In this document: one piece after another, positions 42,629 through 51,736 of the stretch
How the letters are laid out: every line of letters begins with the position of its first letter
Position numbering within the stretch: position 1 is the first letter of the stretch
Origin: Janthinobacterium sp. BJB426
Lineage (GTDB): Bacteria > Pseudomonadota > Gammaproteobacteria > Burkholderiales > Burkholderiaceae_D
Length of the DNA: 64,000 bases
Reading direction: 5' to 3'
NCBI RefSeq assembly: GCF_002735705.1
Contig: NZ_PDZL01000002.1
Coordinates: forward strand, 496,001 to 560,000
Translations under genes and position numbers: made by a program
The notes under the pieces: model-generated
Told to the model about the DNA's origin: nothing
Seen by the model: only the letters and a program-made list of their open reading frames with translations
Databases searched by the model: none

Positions 42629-45600
42629 TACAACTCCCCTTCCACCGCCTTGATGGCGGTGTGATGACTGCGTTTATTAAAATAGCGGTCCATCTTGTCG
42701 ACGGCGCCCAGCACCACGACAAAGAACACGGGCACGAAAAACACGGCCAGCACGGTGGCGGTAATCATGCCGCCGAACACGCCCGTGCCGATCGCGTGCT
42801 GCGTCTCGGCGCTGGCACCCGTGGCCAGCATCAGCGGCACCACGCCCAGCGCAAACGCCAGTGACGTCATCAAAATCGGACGCAAGCGCAATCTAGCCGC
42901 TTCCACCGTCGCCTCGACCAAGCCCTTGCCTTGCGCCTGCAGCTGGCGCGCATACTCGACGATCAGGATCGCGTTCTTCGCCGACAGGCCGATGATCGTG
43001 ATCATGCCCACCTTGAAGAACACATCGTTCGGCATGCCGCGCAACATCACGGCCAGCACGGCGCCCAGCAAGCCCAAAGGCACGACCAGCATCACGGAGA
43101 CGGGAATCGACCAGCTTTCATACAGGGCCGCCAGTACAAGGAAGACCACCAGCATCGACAGCGCCATCAGCATGGGCGCTTGCGACGCCGATTCCTTCTC
43201 TTGCAGCGACTGGCCCGTCCACGCCAGCGCGAAGCCGGTCGGCAATTGCTTCACGAGGCGTTCCATCTCCAGCATGGCGTCGCCGCTCGATACGCCCGGT
43301 GCCGCGCTGCCCGAAATGCGCGCCGCCGGATAACCCTGGTAGCGCACCAGCTGCAGCGGTGACTCGCTCCACACGGGGCGCACCAGTTCACCCAGGGCCA
43401 CCATGCCGCCCGCGTTATTGCGGATGCGCAAGGCCAGCACATCGTTCAGCTGCATGCGCGACGGCGCATCGGCCTGGATGATCACCTGCTGCATGCGGCC
43501 GGCGTTCGGGAAATCGTTGACATAGGTCGAACCCATGGCTGCCGTCAGCATGTCGGCAATGGCCGTAAACGACACGCCCAGCGCTTCCGCCTTGGTGCGG
43601 TCGATATCGAGGCGCACGCTGGCGCCGGGCGGCAAGCCGTCCGGATACACGCCCGCCACCTTGCTGCTTTGCGCGGCCAGGCCCAGCAACTGGTTCTGCG
43701 CCGCCTGCATGGCAGCGATACCCTGGTTGGCGCGGTCTTGCAGGCGCATGGAAAAGCCGGACGAGTTGCCCAGTTCATCGATGGCGGGCGGCATCAGGCT
43801 CATGATCACGCCCTCCTTCGCCTGCGACATGGCTTCCTGCGCCAGCGCCACTTCTTCCTGCGCCGTGGCGCCGTTGCGCTGTTTCCAGTCCTTCAGCATG
43901 GTGAACGCCAGGCCCGCGTTCGGTCCCGCGCCGGAAAAGCTGAAACCGAGAATAGACTGGTTCACTTCGATGCCGGGCCGCGTGGCCACGTGCTGCTCGT
44001 ACAGTTTGACGACATCGAGCGTGCGCTCCATGGTGGCGTCGGACGGCAGCTGGATCGAGGTGATGAAGTAGCCCTGGTCTTCTTCCGGCAAGAAGGCCGA
44101 CGGCAGCTGCATGAAAGCCACGCCCAGCGCCGCGACGATGGCTCCATACAGCACCATCGAGCGGCCCGCGCGTTTCAGCATCGCCACCACGCCTTTTTCG
44201 TAGCGCGCCGTCATACGGTCAAACTGGCGGTCGAACCACAGGAAGAAGCCTTTTTTATCGTGGTCGTGCGGGCCGATCGGTTTCAACATGGTGGCGCACA
44301 AGGCCGGCGTCAGGCTCAAGGCCAAAAAGGCCGAGAACAGGATGGACACGGCCATGGCCAGCGTGAACTGGCGGTAGATGGCGCCCACGGAGCCGCTGGC
44401 CAGGGCCATCGGGATGAACACGGCCGTCAGCACCAGCGTGATGCCCACGACCGCACCGGTGATTTCGCGCATGGCTTTCGATGTCGCTTCCTTCGGCGAC
44501 AAGCCCTCCGTCGCCATCAGCCGCTCGACGGCTTCCACCACCACGATGGCGTCGTCGACGATGATGCCGATGGCCAGCACCATGCCAAACATGGTCAGCA
44601 CGTTGACGGAATAGCCGGCCAGCAGCATCACCGTGAAGGTGCCCATCAGGGCAATCGGCGCGACGATGGCGGGAATCAGGGTGTAGCGTATCTTTTGCAG
44701 GAACAGATACATGACGAGGAACACCAGCACCATCGCCTCCAACAGCGTGACGATGACCTTTTCAATCGAGATTTTCACGAACGGTGCCGTGTCGAACGGT
44801 ACCGAGTACTTGATCCCGGCCGGCATGGTGTGCGCCAGTTCGGCCATGCGCGCACGCACGGCGCTGGCCGTCTGCACGGCGTTGGCGCCCGGCGACAGCA
44901 TGATGGCGGCGCCCGACGCGGCTTGCCCGTTTTCGCGGATGCTGAAATTGAAGCTTTGCGCGCCCAGCGACACTTTCGCCACGTCGCCGATGGTCACTTT
45001 CGAGCCATCCGCATTCGCGCGCAGCACGATGGCGGCAAATTCGGCCGGCGTTTGCAACTGGCCCTGCACCGTCAGCGGAATGGTCACGCGCTGGCCGTGC
45101 ACGGCGGGCGAATCGCCCAGGCGGCCCGGCGCGATCTGTGCATTTTGCTGCGCGATGGCGGCCGTCAGCTCGCCCATGGCGATGTTGTACGACACCAGCT
45201 TGGCCGGATCGACCCAGATGCGCATGGCCCGCTCGGAGCCGAACAGCTGCACCTTGCCTACGCCGGGAATGCGACGCAGCTCTTCCGTCACGTTGCGCGC
45301 CAGGTAATCGCCCAGCGCCACTTCATCGTGCTGGCCATTCTCGGAAATCAGGCTGACGATCATCAGGAAGCCGGACGACGCCGATTCCACCGTCAAGCCA
45401 TTTTGCCGCACGGCCTGCGGCAGACGCGGTTCGATGGCTTTCAGGCGGTTTTGCACGTCCACCTGCGCCATTTCCGGATTCGTTCCCGGCTGGAAGGTGA
45501 CGGTGATCGAGGCCGACCCCGACGTGTCGGTGGACGACTCGAAATACAGCAGGTGCTTGACACCCGACAGTTCGCGCTCGATCAAGCCCACCACGGAATC

Positions 45601-45774
45601 GTTCATGGTTTGCGGCGTGGCGCCAGGGTAGTTGGCGCTGATGCTGACGCTGGGCGGCGCCACCGAAGGGAAGCGCGCAATCGGCAATTGCGGTATGGCG
45701 ATCAGTCCGAACAGGACGATGAAGACCGCCACCACCCACGCAAAGACGGGGCGGTTGATGAAAAATTGAGGCAT
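42628..45774 (-). CDS. HAE1-family RND multidrug efflux permease (AcrB/AdeB-like)
   Basis: This 1048-residue inner membrane pump has the length and motifs of AcrB, MexB and AdeB: MPQFFINRPVFAWVVA start, the TM4 proton-relay pair in GIIVDDAIVVVE, the TM10 lysine in LSAKNAILIVEYA, and the docking and porter domains between. It exports hydrophobic and amphiphilic drugs by proton antiport as a trimer. The operon order is MFP, RND, OMF, and the operon is divergent from a two-component system with strong AdeRS character. Confidence 0.95.
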   Translation of the reverse strand: MPQFFINRPVFAWVVAVFIVLFGLIAIPQLPIARFPSVAPPSVSISANYPGATPQTMNDSVVGLIERELSGVKHLLYFESSTDTSGSASITVTFQPGTNPEMAQVDVQNRLKAIEPRLPQAVRQNGLTVESASSGFLMIVSLISENGQHDEVALGDYLARNVTEELRRIPGVGKVQLFGSERAMRIWVDPAKLVSYNIAMGELTAAIAQQNAQIAPGRLGDSPAVHGQRVTIPLTVQGQLQTPAEFAAIVLRANADGSKVTIGDVAKVSLGAQSFNFSIRENGQAASGAAIMLSPGANAVQTASAVRARMAELAHTMPAGIKYSVPFDTAPFVKISIEKVIVTLLEAMVLVFLVMYLFLQKIRYTLIPAIVAPIALMGTFTVMLLAGYSVNVLTMFGMVLAIGIIVDDAIVVVEAVERLMATEGLSPKEATSKAMREITGAVVGITLVLTAVFIPMALASGSVGAIYRQFTLAMAVSILFSAFLALSLTPALCATMLKPIGPHDHDKKGFFLWFDRQFDRMTARYEKGVVAMLKRAGRSMVLYGAIVAALGVAFMQLPSAFLPEEDQGYFITSIQLPSDATMERTLDVVKLYEQHVATRPGIEVNQSILGFSFSGAGPNAGLAFTMLKDWKQRNGATAQEEVALAQEAMSQAKEGVIMSLMPPAIDELGNSSGFSMRLQDRANQGIAAMQAAQNQLLGLAAQSSKVAGVYPDGLPPGASVRLDIDRTKAEALGVSFTAIADMLTAAMGSTYVNDFPNAGRMQQVIIQADAPSRMQLNDVLALRIRNNAGGMVALGELVRPVWSESPLQLVRYQGYPAARISGSAAPGVSSGDAMLEMERLVKQLPTGFALAWTGQSLQEKESASQAPMLMALSMLVVFLVLAALYESWSIPVSVMLVVPLGLLGAVLAVMLRGMPNDVFFKVGMITIIGLSAKNAILIVEYARQLQAQGKGLVEATVEAARLRLRPILMTSLAFALGVVPLMLATGASAETQHAIGTGVFGGMITATVLAVFFVPVFFVVVLGAVDKMDRYFNKRSHHTAIKAVEGEL

Positions 45775-45807
45775 GTCGTTAGGCTTTCATTGTATTCATA
45801 TGGTGCA

Positions 45808-46965
45808 TCAACGCGCCTTGGCGGCGGCCGCCGTTGCCACGATGGCCGGCTTCCACGGCTGCGGCGCGGCGGTGGCGCCAGGCTGCAAGCGTTCCTGGCC
45901 TTCGATGACGACGGTTTCGCCAGCCTTCAAGCCGCCGTTGACCACGTACTGGTGCTCGACCACGTCGCCCACCGTGATGGGTTTCAGGCTGGCTTTGTTC
46001 GTGCCATCGAGCACCCAGGCCTGCGCCTGGCCGCTGCTGCTGTGCAAGACGGCTTGCTGCGGCAACAGCACGCCATTTGCCTGCACGGCGCGGGCGATGC
46101 GGGCGCGCACGAACATGCCCGGCAACAACTGGCGCTGCGGATTGTCGACCAGCACGCGGACGACGGCGTCGCCCGTGCCTGCATCGACGCTGATGCCCGA
46201 GAACAGGATGCGGCCCGTGACGGGATGCGGCTGGCCATCGGCGCCCAAAATGGTCACGGGCAGCTTGTCCGCGCCACCGGTCCCAGCGGATTGCAGCGCG
46301 GCCAGCGCGGCGGCCGGCTGGCGCACGTCGACGTACACCTTGTCGATCTGCTGGATGCGCGCCATCGGCGTGGCATCGGCCAGGCCCACGAGCGCGCCTT
46401 CCGTCACCAGTTCGGAGCCGATGCGCCCGGCAATGGGCGCCTCGATGCTGGCAAAGGCCAGGTCCAGGCGGCGCCGCGCCAGGCTGGCCCGCGCTTGCGC
46501 CACGGTGGCCACGGCTTGCTCGCGCTGGGCCACGGCGTCGTCATACGCCTGGCGGCTGATGGCGTCCGCTTCCACCAGCGGTTTTAACCTGTCGGCCTGG
46601 CTGCTGGCGCGGTTCGCCGTGGCCACCGCATGCTGCAGGGCGGCGGCGGCGGAATCGACGTCCGCCTGGAATGGCGCCGGGTTGAGCTGGAACAGCTTCT
46701 GTCCCGCCTGCACGTCGGCGCCCTGCTCGAACTGGCGGCGCAGCACGATGCCGCCCACCTGCGGGCGGATGTCGGCCGTGCGGAAGGCGGCCACCCTGCC
46801 CGGCAATTCGTCGCTGAGGACGACGGGCGCCGCTTGCAGCTTGAGCACCGTCACGGCGGCGGGCGGCGCGGCGCCTTCTTCCGGCGCGGGTTTGGAACAG
46901 GCGGCAAGGCTGAGCAGTGCCGCGGCGATCAACATGTTTTTCTTGGTGAAATGGCTCGGATGCAT
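45808..46965 (-). CDS. RND periplasmic adaptor (membrane fusion protein)
   Basis: This 385-residue protein has a lipobox (SLAAC) and MFP architecture: a lipoyl half [33 protein letters not shown], a helical hairpin, the second lipoyl half [19 protein letters not shown] and beta-barrel segments. It bridges the RND pump and the outer membrane channel. It is the first gene of the pump operon, with its start 133 bases from the divergent response regulator gene, so its promoter lies in that gap. Confidence 0.94.
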   Translation of the reverse strand: MHPSHFTKKNMLIAAALLSLAACSKPAPEEGAAPPAAVTVLKLQAAPVVLSDELPGRVAAFRTADIRPQVGGIVLRRQFEQGADVQAGQKLFQLNPAPFQADVDSAAAALQHAVATANRASSQADRLKPLVEADAISRQAYDDAVAQREQAVATVAQARASLARRRLDLAFASIEAPIAGRIGSELVTEGALVGLADATPMARIQQIDKVYVDVRQPAAALAALQSAGTGGADKLPVTILGADGQPHPVTGRILFSGISVDAGTGDAVVRVLVDNPQRQLLPGMFVRARIARAVQANGVLLPQQAVLHSSSGQAQAWVLDGTNKASLKPITVGDVVEHQYVVNGGLKAGETVVIEGQERLQPGATAAPQPWKPAIVATAAAAKAR

Positions 46966-47056
46966 GGTCTTTCTCTATGGCAGATCCCAACCGGCGGTCC
47001 GGTCGACAGATAACAAGAGCATAGAAGGCCAAGATGGATGTTCCGTCAAAGAAATG

Positions 47057-47073
47057 TGGAGATTCGATGGAGA
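47057..47073. promoter_or_regulatory. Direct repeat between the RND pump and its two-component genes
   Basis: TGGAGA occurs at 47057-47062 and again at 47068-47073, 11 bases start to start, i.e. one helical turn on the same face. This is the spacing OmpR/PhoB-family dimers recognise. It sits 26 bases before the regulator start in the divergent gap and is a candidate site for that regulator. Confidence 0.4.
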
Positions 47074-47098
47074 CAGCGAAGAATGCTAGACTATTTGG

Positions 47099-47848
47099 AT
47101 GAACTATCATCACAGCGCCAGCCAGCCCTCCTTCCTTGCCACCACGCCCCCTTCCGCCCTCGTCCTGATCGCCGAAGATGAACCGCAAATCGCCCGCATT
47201 CTCGCCGGGTACCTCGAGCGCGACGGCTACCGCACGGCCTTCGCGCACGATGGCCAGGAAGCGCTGCAGCAGCACCTGGCGCTGGCGCCGGACCTGCTGC
47301 TGCTCGACGTGCAAATGCCGCGTGTCGATGGCTGGGGCGTGCTGGCGGAAGTGCGCCGGCGCGGCGAAACGCCCGTCATCATGCTCACAGCCCGCGACCA
47401 GGATGCCGACAAGCTGGCCGCCCTGCGCGTGGGCGCCGACGACTACATCATCAAGCCTTTCAATCCGGCCGAAGTGGTGGCCCGCGTGGCCGCCGTGCTG
47501 CGCCGCTCGCGCGTGCGCCACCATCCAGTGGGCGGCCAGCGCCTGCGCTGCGGCCCCATCGACATCGACCAGGAAACCTATGTGGCCAGCGTGCTGCGCG
47601 ATGGCATGGCCGTGGCGCTCAGCCTGACGCTGACGGAATTTCGCCTGCTGGCCCACCTGGCGCGCACGCCGCGCCGCGTCTGCAGCCGCCTGGAATTGCT
47701 GGAGTCGTGCATGCCCGAGAGCAATTCGATGGAACGCACGGTGGACAGCCACGTCAGCAAGCTGCGCAAGAAGCTGGAAGAAGCAGGCGTGCTGAACATG
47801 CCGGCCAGCCTGCGCGGCGTGGGCTACCGCCTGGAAAGCGACCTCTGA
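47099..47848 (+). CDS. OmpR-family response regulator (AdeR-like)
   Basis: This 249-residue regulator has a receiver with D70 (LLLLDVQMPRVDGWG), the switch region VIMLTARDQDADKLAALR and the lysine in IIKPFNPAEVVARV. It ends in a winged helix (LTLTEFRLLAHLART, ERTVDSHVSKLRKKLEEAG, LRGVGYRLE). The phrases DQDADK, IIKPFNPAEV and ERTVDSHVSKLRKKLEE match what I remember of AdeR from Acinetobacter. It is divergent from the pump operon, as adeRS is from adeABC. Its stop shares one base with the kinase start. Confidence 0.92.
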   Translation: MNYHHSASQPSFLATTPPSALVLIAEDEPQIARILAGYLERDGYRTAFAHDGQEALQQHLALAPDLLLLDVQMPRVDGWGVLAEVRRRGETPVIMLTARDQDADKLAALRVGADDYIIKPFNPAEVVARVAAVLRRSRVRHHPVGGQRLRCGPIDIDQETYVASVLRDGMAVALSLTLTEFRLLAHLARTPRRVCSRLELLESCMPESNSMERTVDSHVSKLRKKLEEAGVLNMPASLRGVGYRLESDL

Positions 47849-48933
47849 TGCGCTTCACAGGCTTGAACCGGCAAATCATCCTGTCGATGTCCGTGCTGAT
47901 GGTCAGCAGCATCCTGATCATCTGGATCGGTTCCTGGACCTTCTTTGCCATCGCCTTCAAGATCGATCCCGGCATGCTGTCCGAGCCGGACGACTGGTCG
48001 CCCAGCACCGTCGAATGGCTGTGGATTTTCGCCATCACCATCTTTGGCTTGGGCCTGGCCGCCTTTTTCGCCCTCAAGCTCGCTTCGCGCATCCTCAAAC
48101 CGATCAATTCCGTGATGGACAGCGTGCGCCGCGTGGCGCATGGCGACCTGTCCGCGCGCGCCTTCGCGGGCGACCGCAGCCTGGGCGAGACGGCCATGCT
48201 GGTCGACGATTTCAACAGCATGGCCGAGCGCCTGCAGCGGGGCGCCAAGGAAAGCGAAACGTGGAATGCGGCCATCGCGCACGAACTGCGCACGCCCGTG
48301 ACCATCCTGCGCGGCACCTTGCAAGGCGTCGTCGATGGCGTCTTCAAGCCCGAGGAAGTGCCGTTTTCCAGCCTGCTGGCACAAGTCGAGGACCTGGGAC
48401 GGCTGATCGAGGATTTGCGCACCCTGAGCCTGGCCGACAGCGGTCACATGCAGCTACGCATGGCGTGGACGGACCTGACCCTGGAAATCGGCGAAGTGCG
48501 CCGCCTGCTGGCGCAAGAGATGGAAGCGGCCGGTTTTACCCTGCAACTGCACCTGTCGGACCATCCCGTCTGCTGCGACGCGGCGCGCATCCGGCAAATC
48601 GTGCTGGCCCTGCTCGACAACGCGCGCCGCTATGCGCATCCGGGCCTGCTGCGCGTGCGCACCCGCGTGCAGGCCGGCCAGTACTACCTGAGCGTCGAGG
48701 ATGCGGGTCCCGGCATTGCGGAGGATTTGGCGCCGCACGTGTTCGAGGCGTTCCGCCGCGGCGACAGCGCCAGGGTCGACCTGAACGCGGGCAGCGGCCT
48801 GGGACTGGCCGTGGTCGAGGCCATCGCGCGCGCCCACGGCGGCAGCGCCGTCTGCACGCGTGGCAAGGCGGGCGGCAGCCTGTTCACCATCAAGTGGCCG
48901 GTCGAGCATGCCGCGCCGCCGCCCGCCGGCTGA
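47848..48933 (+). CDS. Sensor histidine kinase (AdeS/BaeS-like)
   Basis: The product is 361 residues from ATG 47848 (TGATG junction with the regulator). It has two membrane helices (residues ~10-38 and 57-78) around a short periplasmic loop, HAMP (KLASRILKPINSVMDSV), HisKA with H145 in WNAAIAHELRTPVTI, and HATPase (N-box ALLDNARRYA, G1 DAGPGIA, G2 GSGLGLAVV). The segment LQGVVDGVFKPEEVPFSSLL closely follows AdeS as I recall it. It likely phosphorylates the adjacent regulator to set pump expression. It is convergent with a LysR gene with no spacer. Confidence 0.92.
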   Translation: MRFTGLNRQIILSMSVLMVSSILIIWIGSWTFFAIAFKIDPGMLSEPDDWSPSTVEWLWIFAITIFGLGLAAFFALKLASRILKPINSVMDSVRRVAHGDLSARAFAGDRSLGETAMLVDDFNSMAERLQRGAKESETWNAAIAHELRTPVTILRGTLQGVVDGVFKPEEVPFSSLLAQVEDLGRLIEDLRTLSLADSGHMQLRMAWTDLTLEIGEVRRLLAQEMEAAGFTLQLHLSDHPVCCDAARIRQIVLALLDNARRYAHPGLLRVRTRVQAGQYYLSVEDAGPGIAEDLAPHVFEAFRRGDSARVDLNAGSGLGLAVVEAIARAHGGSAVCTRGKAGGSLFTIKWPVEHAAPPPAG

Positions 48934-49821
48934 CTATATCACCGGCGCGCGCAGCATGTCGACAAAGGCGCGCAGCACAGGCGGCATCTGCCGCCGGCTC
49001 GGGTAGTACAGGAAGTAACGGGGCGGCGGCGGCAGGCAGCGCTGCAGCACGCACACCAGGCGCCCGGCCGCGATATCGGCGCGCGCATCAGCCTCGTACA
49101 CATACGCCAGTCCCGCGCCATCGCGGGCCGCGCGCAGCATCAATTCATCGTCGTCGAACACCAGCGGACCGCCGACGGCAATGCTGACACCCTCCCCGTC
49201 CTGCTCGAACTCCCACGCATACTGGCGCCCGCTGGGGAAACGCCGGCCTATGCAGGCGTGTTCCAGCAGCGCGCGCGGCGTGGCCGGTAGCCCATGCGCC
49301 GCCAGGTAGGCGGGCGACGCCACCACGACGAACGGTTGCGGCGCGCCCACAGGCACGGCGATCATGTCGGCCGCCACCTGCTCGCCGAAGCGGATGCCCG
49401 CGTCAAAACCGTCGCGCACGATATCGATCATGCCGTCATCGGTGATCAGTTCCACCTGCACGCGCGGATAACGGGCAACGAAGCTGGCCAGCATGGGCGC
49501 GAGCAGCAGCCGCGCCGCCGGACGGGGCACGTTCAGGCGCAGCTTGCCTGCGGGCACATCCTGCAAGGCGCTCAAATCCTGCAAGGCATCATTGATTTCG
49601 CGCATGGCCGGCGCCAGCCGCGCCAGGAGCTGCTGGCCCGCCTCGGTCGGCGTGACGCTGCGCGTGGTGCGGTTCAGCAGGCGCACGCCCAGGCGCTCTT
49701 CCAGCGCGCGCAGCGCATGGCTGAGGGCGGAAGCGGAGACGCCCCGTTCCAGGGCCGCCTTGCGAAAGCTGCGCAGGCGGGCGACGGCGGCAAAGGCCGT
49801 CAATTCGTTGAGGTCAGCCAT
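48934..49821 (-). CDS. LysR-family transcriptional regulator
   Basis: This 295-residue protein has helix-turn-helix SFRKAALERGVSASALSHALRALE and LLNRTTRSVTPTEAG. Its effector domain contains DDGMIDIVRDGFDAGIRFGE and ends FLYYPSRRQMPP, the CrgA/AaeR-like group. It is divergent from the aldo/keto reductase across 102 bases. The gap contains ataag-ctat-cttat at 49855-49868, a small inverted repeat that may be its operator. This LysR-AKR pairing is common and suggests control of the reductase. Confidence 0.9.
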   Translation of the reverse strand: MADLNELTAFAAVARLRSFRKAALERGVSASALSHALRALEERLGVRLLNRTTRSVTPTEAGQQLLARLAPAMREINDALQDLSALQDVPAGKLRLNVPRPAARLLLAPMLASFVARYPRVQVELITDDGMIDIVRDGFDAGIRFGEQVAADMIAVPVGAPQPFVVVASPAYLAAHGLPATPRALLEHACIGRRFPSGRQYAWEFEQDGEGVSIAVGGPLVFDDDELMLRAARDGAGLAYVYEADARADIAAGRLVCVLQRCLPPPPRYFLYYPSRRQMPPVLRAFVDMLRAPVI

Positions 49822-49923
49822 TATTCATGAGAAAAATTCAGTAATACATGCAGCATAAGCTATCTTATCGCACGCTGTTGCTTCATCCATACTCCTTGCA
49901 TCTTTTTTGAAGAGGAGTGAAAA

Positions 49924-50922
49924 ATGGAACACAGAACACTGGGCCACTCCGGCTTGCGCGTCGCCCCCATCGGCCTGGGCTGCATGGGCATGAGCTTTGC
50001 CTATGGCGGCGCGGACGAGGCCACCTCGCTGCGCGTGCTGCACCGCGCGGTGGAACTGGGCGTGACCCTGATCGATACGGCGGAAGTCTACGGCCCCTAC
50101 GTCAATGAGGAACTGGTGGGCCGCGCCCTGAAGCCATTGCGCGGCAAGGTCCACATCGCCACCAAGTTCGGCTTCAAGATATTGCCCCACGGCCAGGGCG
50201 TGGAACGCATGGCGGGCGTGGACAGCCGCCCCGAGCATATTCGCCAGGCGGTGGAAGCATCGCTGTCCCGGCTCGGCATCGAGTGCATCGACTTGCTGTA
50301 CCAGCACCGCGTGGACCCCGCCGTGCCCATCGAAGACGTGGTCGGCGCCATGGCGGAGCTGGTGCGGGCGGGCAAGGTGCGCCACCTGGGGCTGTCGGAA
50401 GTGTCGGCCGCCACCCTGCGCCGCGCCCATGCCGTGCACCCGATTGCAGCCGTGCAATCCGAGTATTCGCTGTGGAGCCGCGACGTGGAAGCCGAGGTGC
50501 TGCCCGCCTGCCGCGCCCTCGGCGTCGGCTTCGTGCCCTACAGCCCGCTGGGCCGGGGCTTCCTGACGGGCCAGCTCGCGTCCAGCGCCGCACTGGCGCC
50601 CGACGACTACCGCCACAGTCTGCCCCGCTTCCAGCCGCCCGCGATGGCGGCCAACGCGAAGCTGGTGGCCGAACTGCAGCGCCTGGCGGCGGCGCGCGGC
50701 GCCACGGCGGCCCAGCTGGCCCTTGCCTGGTTGCTGGCCCAAGGCGATGACATCGTGCCGATTCCCGGCGCCCGCAGCCTGGCGCACCTGGAAGAGAACG
50801 TGGCCGCCGCGCAGGTCAAACTCAGCGACAGCGAGCTGGCCGCCATCGGCGCCGCCATCGCGCCCGCCAGCGTGCAGGGCGCGCGCTACCCGGAGATTGA
50901 ACTTGCCATGGTTGGCCTGTAG
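49924..50922 (+). CDS. Aldo/keto reductase
   Basis: This 332-residue (alpha/beta)8-barrel NADPH oxidoreductase carries the catalytic tetrad in DTAEVYGP (Asp, Tyr), IATKFGF (Lys) and LLYQHRVDP (His). It also carries IPIPGARS-like cofactor motif VPIPGARSLAHLEENV. The start MEHRTLGHSGLRVAPIGLG is typical of the YajO/AKR13-like group. GAGGAG precedes the ATG. It reduces aldehydes and ketones, with the substrate unknown. It is divergent from the LysR gene that probably controls it. Confidence 0.93.
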   Translation: MEHRTLGHSGLRVAPIGLGCMGMSFAYGGADEATSLRVLHRAVELGVTLIDTAEVYGPYVNEELVGRALKPLRGKVHIATKFGFKILPHGQGVERMAGVDSRPEHIRQAVEASLSRLGIECIDLLYQHRVDPAVPIEDVVGAMAELVRAGKVRHLGLSEVSAATLRRAHAVHPIAAVQSEYSLWSRDVEAEVLPACRALGVGFVPYSPLGRGFLTGQLASSAALAPDDYRHSLPRFQPPAMAANAKLVAELQRLAAARGATAAQLALAWLLAQGDDIVPIPGARSLAHLEENVAAAQVKLSDSELAAIGAAIAPASVQGARYPEIELAMVGL

Positions 50923-51031
50923 ACAACCGTGCATGAGTGCGCTATACCGGTACTTTTTTGTCCAGCGCACTTGAAATGCCCGAATCCGCTATCATTTCCA
51001 ATCTGAACTATTCATTATGAAAGGGATTTAC

Positions 51032-51670
51032 ATGTCCGCACTGCTCGAAACACTGCAATGGCGCTACGCCACCAAGAAGATGGACCCGACGAAAACGGTG
51101 CCGCAAGAGAAGGTCGAGCGCATCCTGGAAGCCGTGCGCCTGACGGCCAGTTCCAGCGGACTGCATCCTTACGAAGTCTTCGTCGTGACGAATCCGGCCC
51201 TGCGCGAGCAGATCAAGCCGCACGCGTGGAACCAGTCGCAAGTGACGGATGCCTCGCATTTGCTGGTGTTTGCCGCCTGGGACAATTACACGGCAGAACG
51301 CATCAACGCGCGCTTTGACCTGGTCAACACCGTGCGCGGCTTCAAGAATGAAGGCTGGGAAGCGTACCGCCAGCAAATCCTGGCCACATATCCGCAGCGC
51401 GATGCGGAAACCAACTACCAGCACGCGGCGCGCCAGGCCTACATCGGCGTGGGCACGGCCCTGATCGCTGCGGCGCAGGAAAAAGTCGATTCGACGCCGA
51501 TGGAAGGCTTTGATCCGGCCAAGGTCGACGAAATCCTGAACCTGCGCGAAAAAGGCCTGCGTTCCGTCGTCATGCTGCCGCTCGGTTACCGCGCCGACGC
51601 AGGCGACTGGCTGGTGGACCTGAAAAAAGTGCGCCCTGCGCGCGAGCAATTCATCACCGAGCTGGCGTAA
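51032..51670 (+). CDS. NAD(P)H-dependent nitroreductase-family oxidoreductase
   Basis: The product is 212 residues from ATG 51032 (AAAGGGA 5 bases upstream); ATG 51017 precedes that ribosome site. It has the NfsB-type FMN fold: LQWRYATKKMDP (FMN phosphate arginine), LTASSSGLHPYEVFVV, AWNQSQVTDASHLLVFAAW and the terminal EKGLRSVVMLPLGYRA. The likely activity is NAD(P)H-dependent reduction of quinones, nitroaromatics or enones. It is monocistronic, ending in a strong terminator 28 bases after the stop. Confidence 0.9.
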   Translation: MSALLETLQWRYATKKMDPTKTVPQEKVERILEAVRLTASSSGLHPYEVFVVTNPALREQIKPHAWNQSQVTDASHLLVFAAWDNYTAERINARFDLVNTVRGFKNEGWEAYRQQILATYPQRDAETNYQHAARQAYIGVGTALIAAAQEKVDSTPMEGFDPAKVDEILNLREKGLRSVVMLPLGYRADAGDWLVDLKKVRPAREQFITELA

Positions 51671-51697
51671 GCGTTTTCAGCGCCTCTCCCGTGACTG

Positions 51698-51732
51698 AAA
51701 AGCGGATGCCCTCGCCGGCATCCGCTTTTTTT
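51698..51732 (+). terminator. Bidirectional intrinsic terminator
   Basis: Perfect 10-base stem agcggatgcc / ggcatccgct with loop ctcgcc, followed by seven Ts on the plus strand and preceded by AAAA for the minus strand. It ends the nitroreductase transcript and also faces the convergent kinase gene, whose stop is at 51737. Confidence 0.92.
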
Positions 51733-51736
51733 GCTT

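Noticed and set aside
43669..46587. 972-codon open frame antisense to the RND permease and adaptor
   Set aside because: The minus strand encodes an unmistakable AcrB-type pump and MFP; the antisense product is Arg/His/Gln-rich with no domain, a codon-bias artefact.
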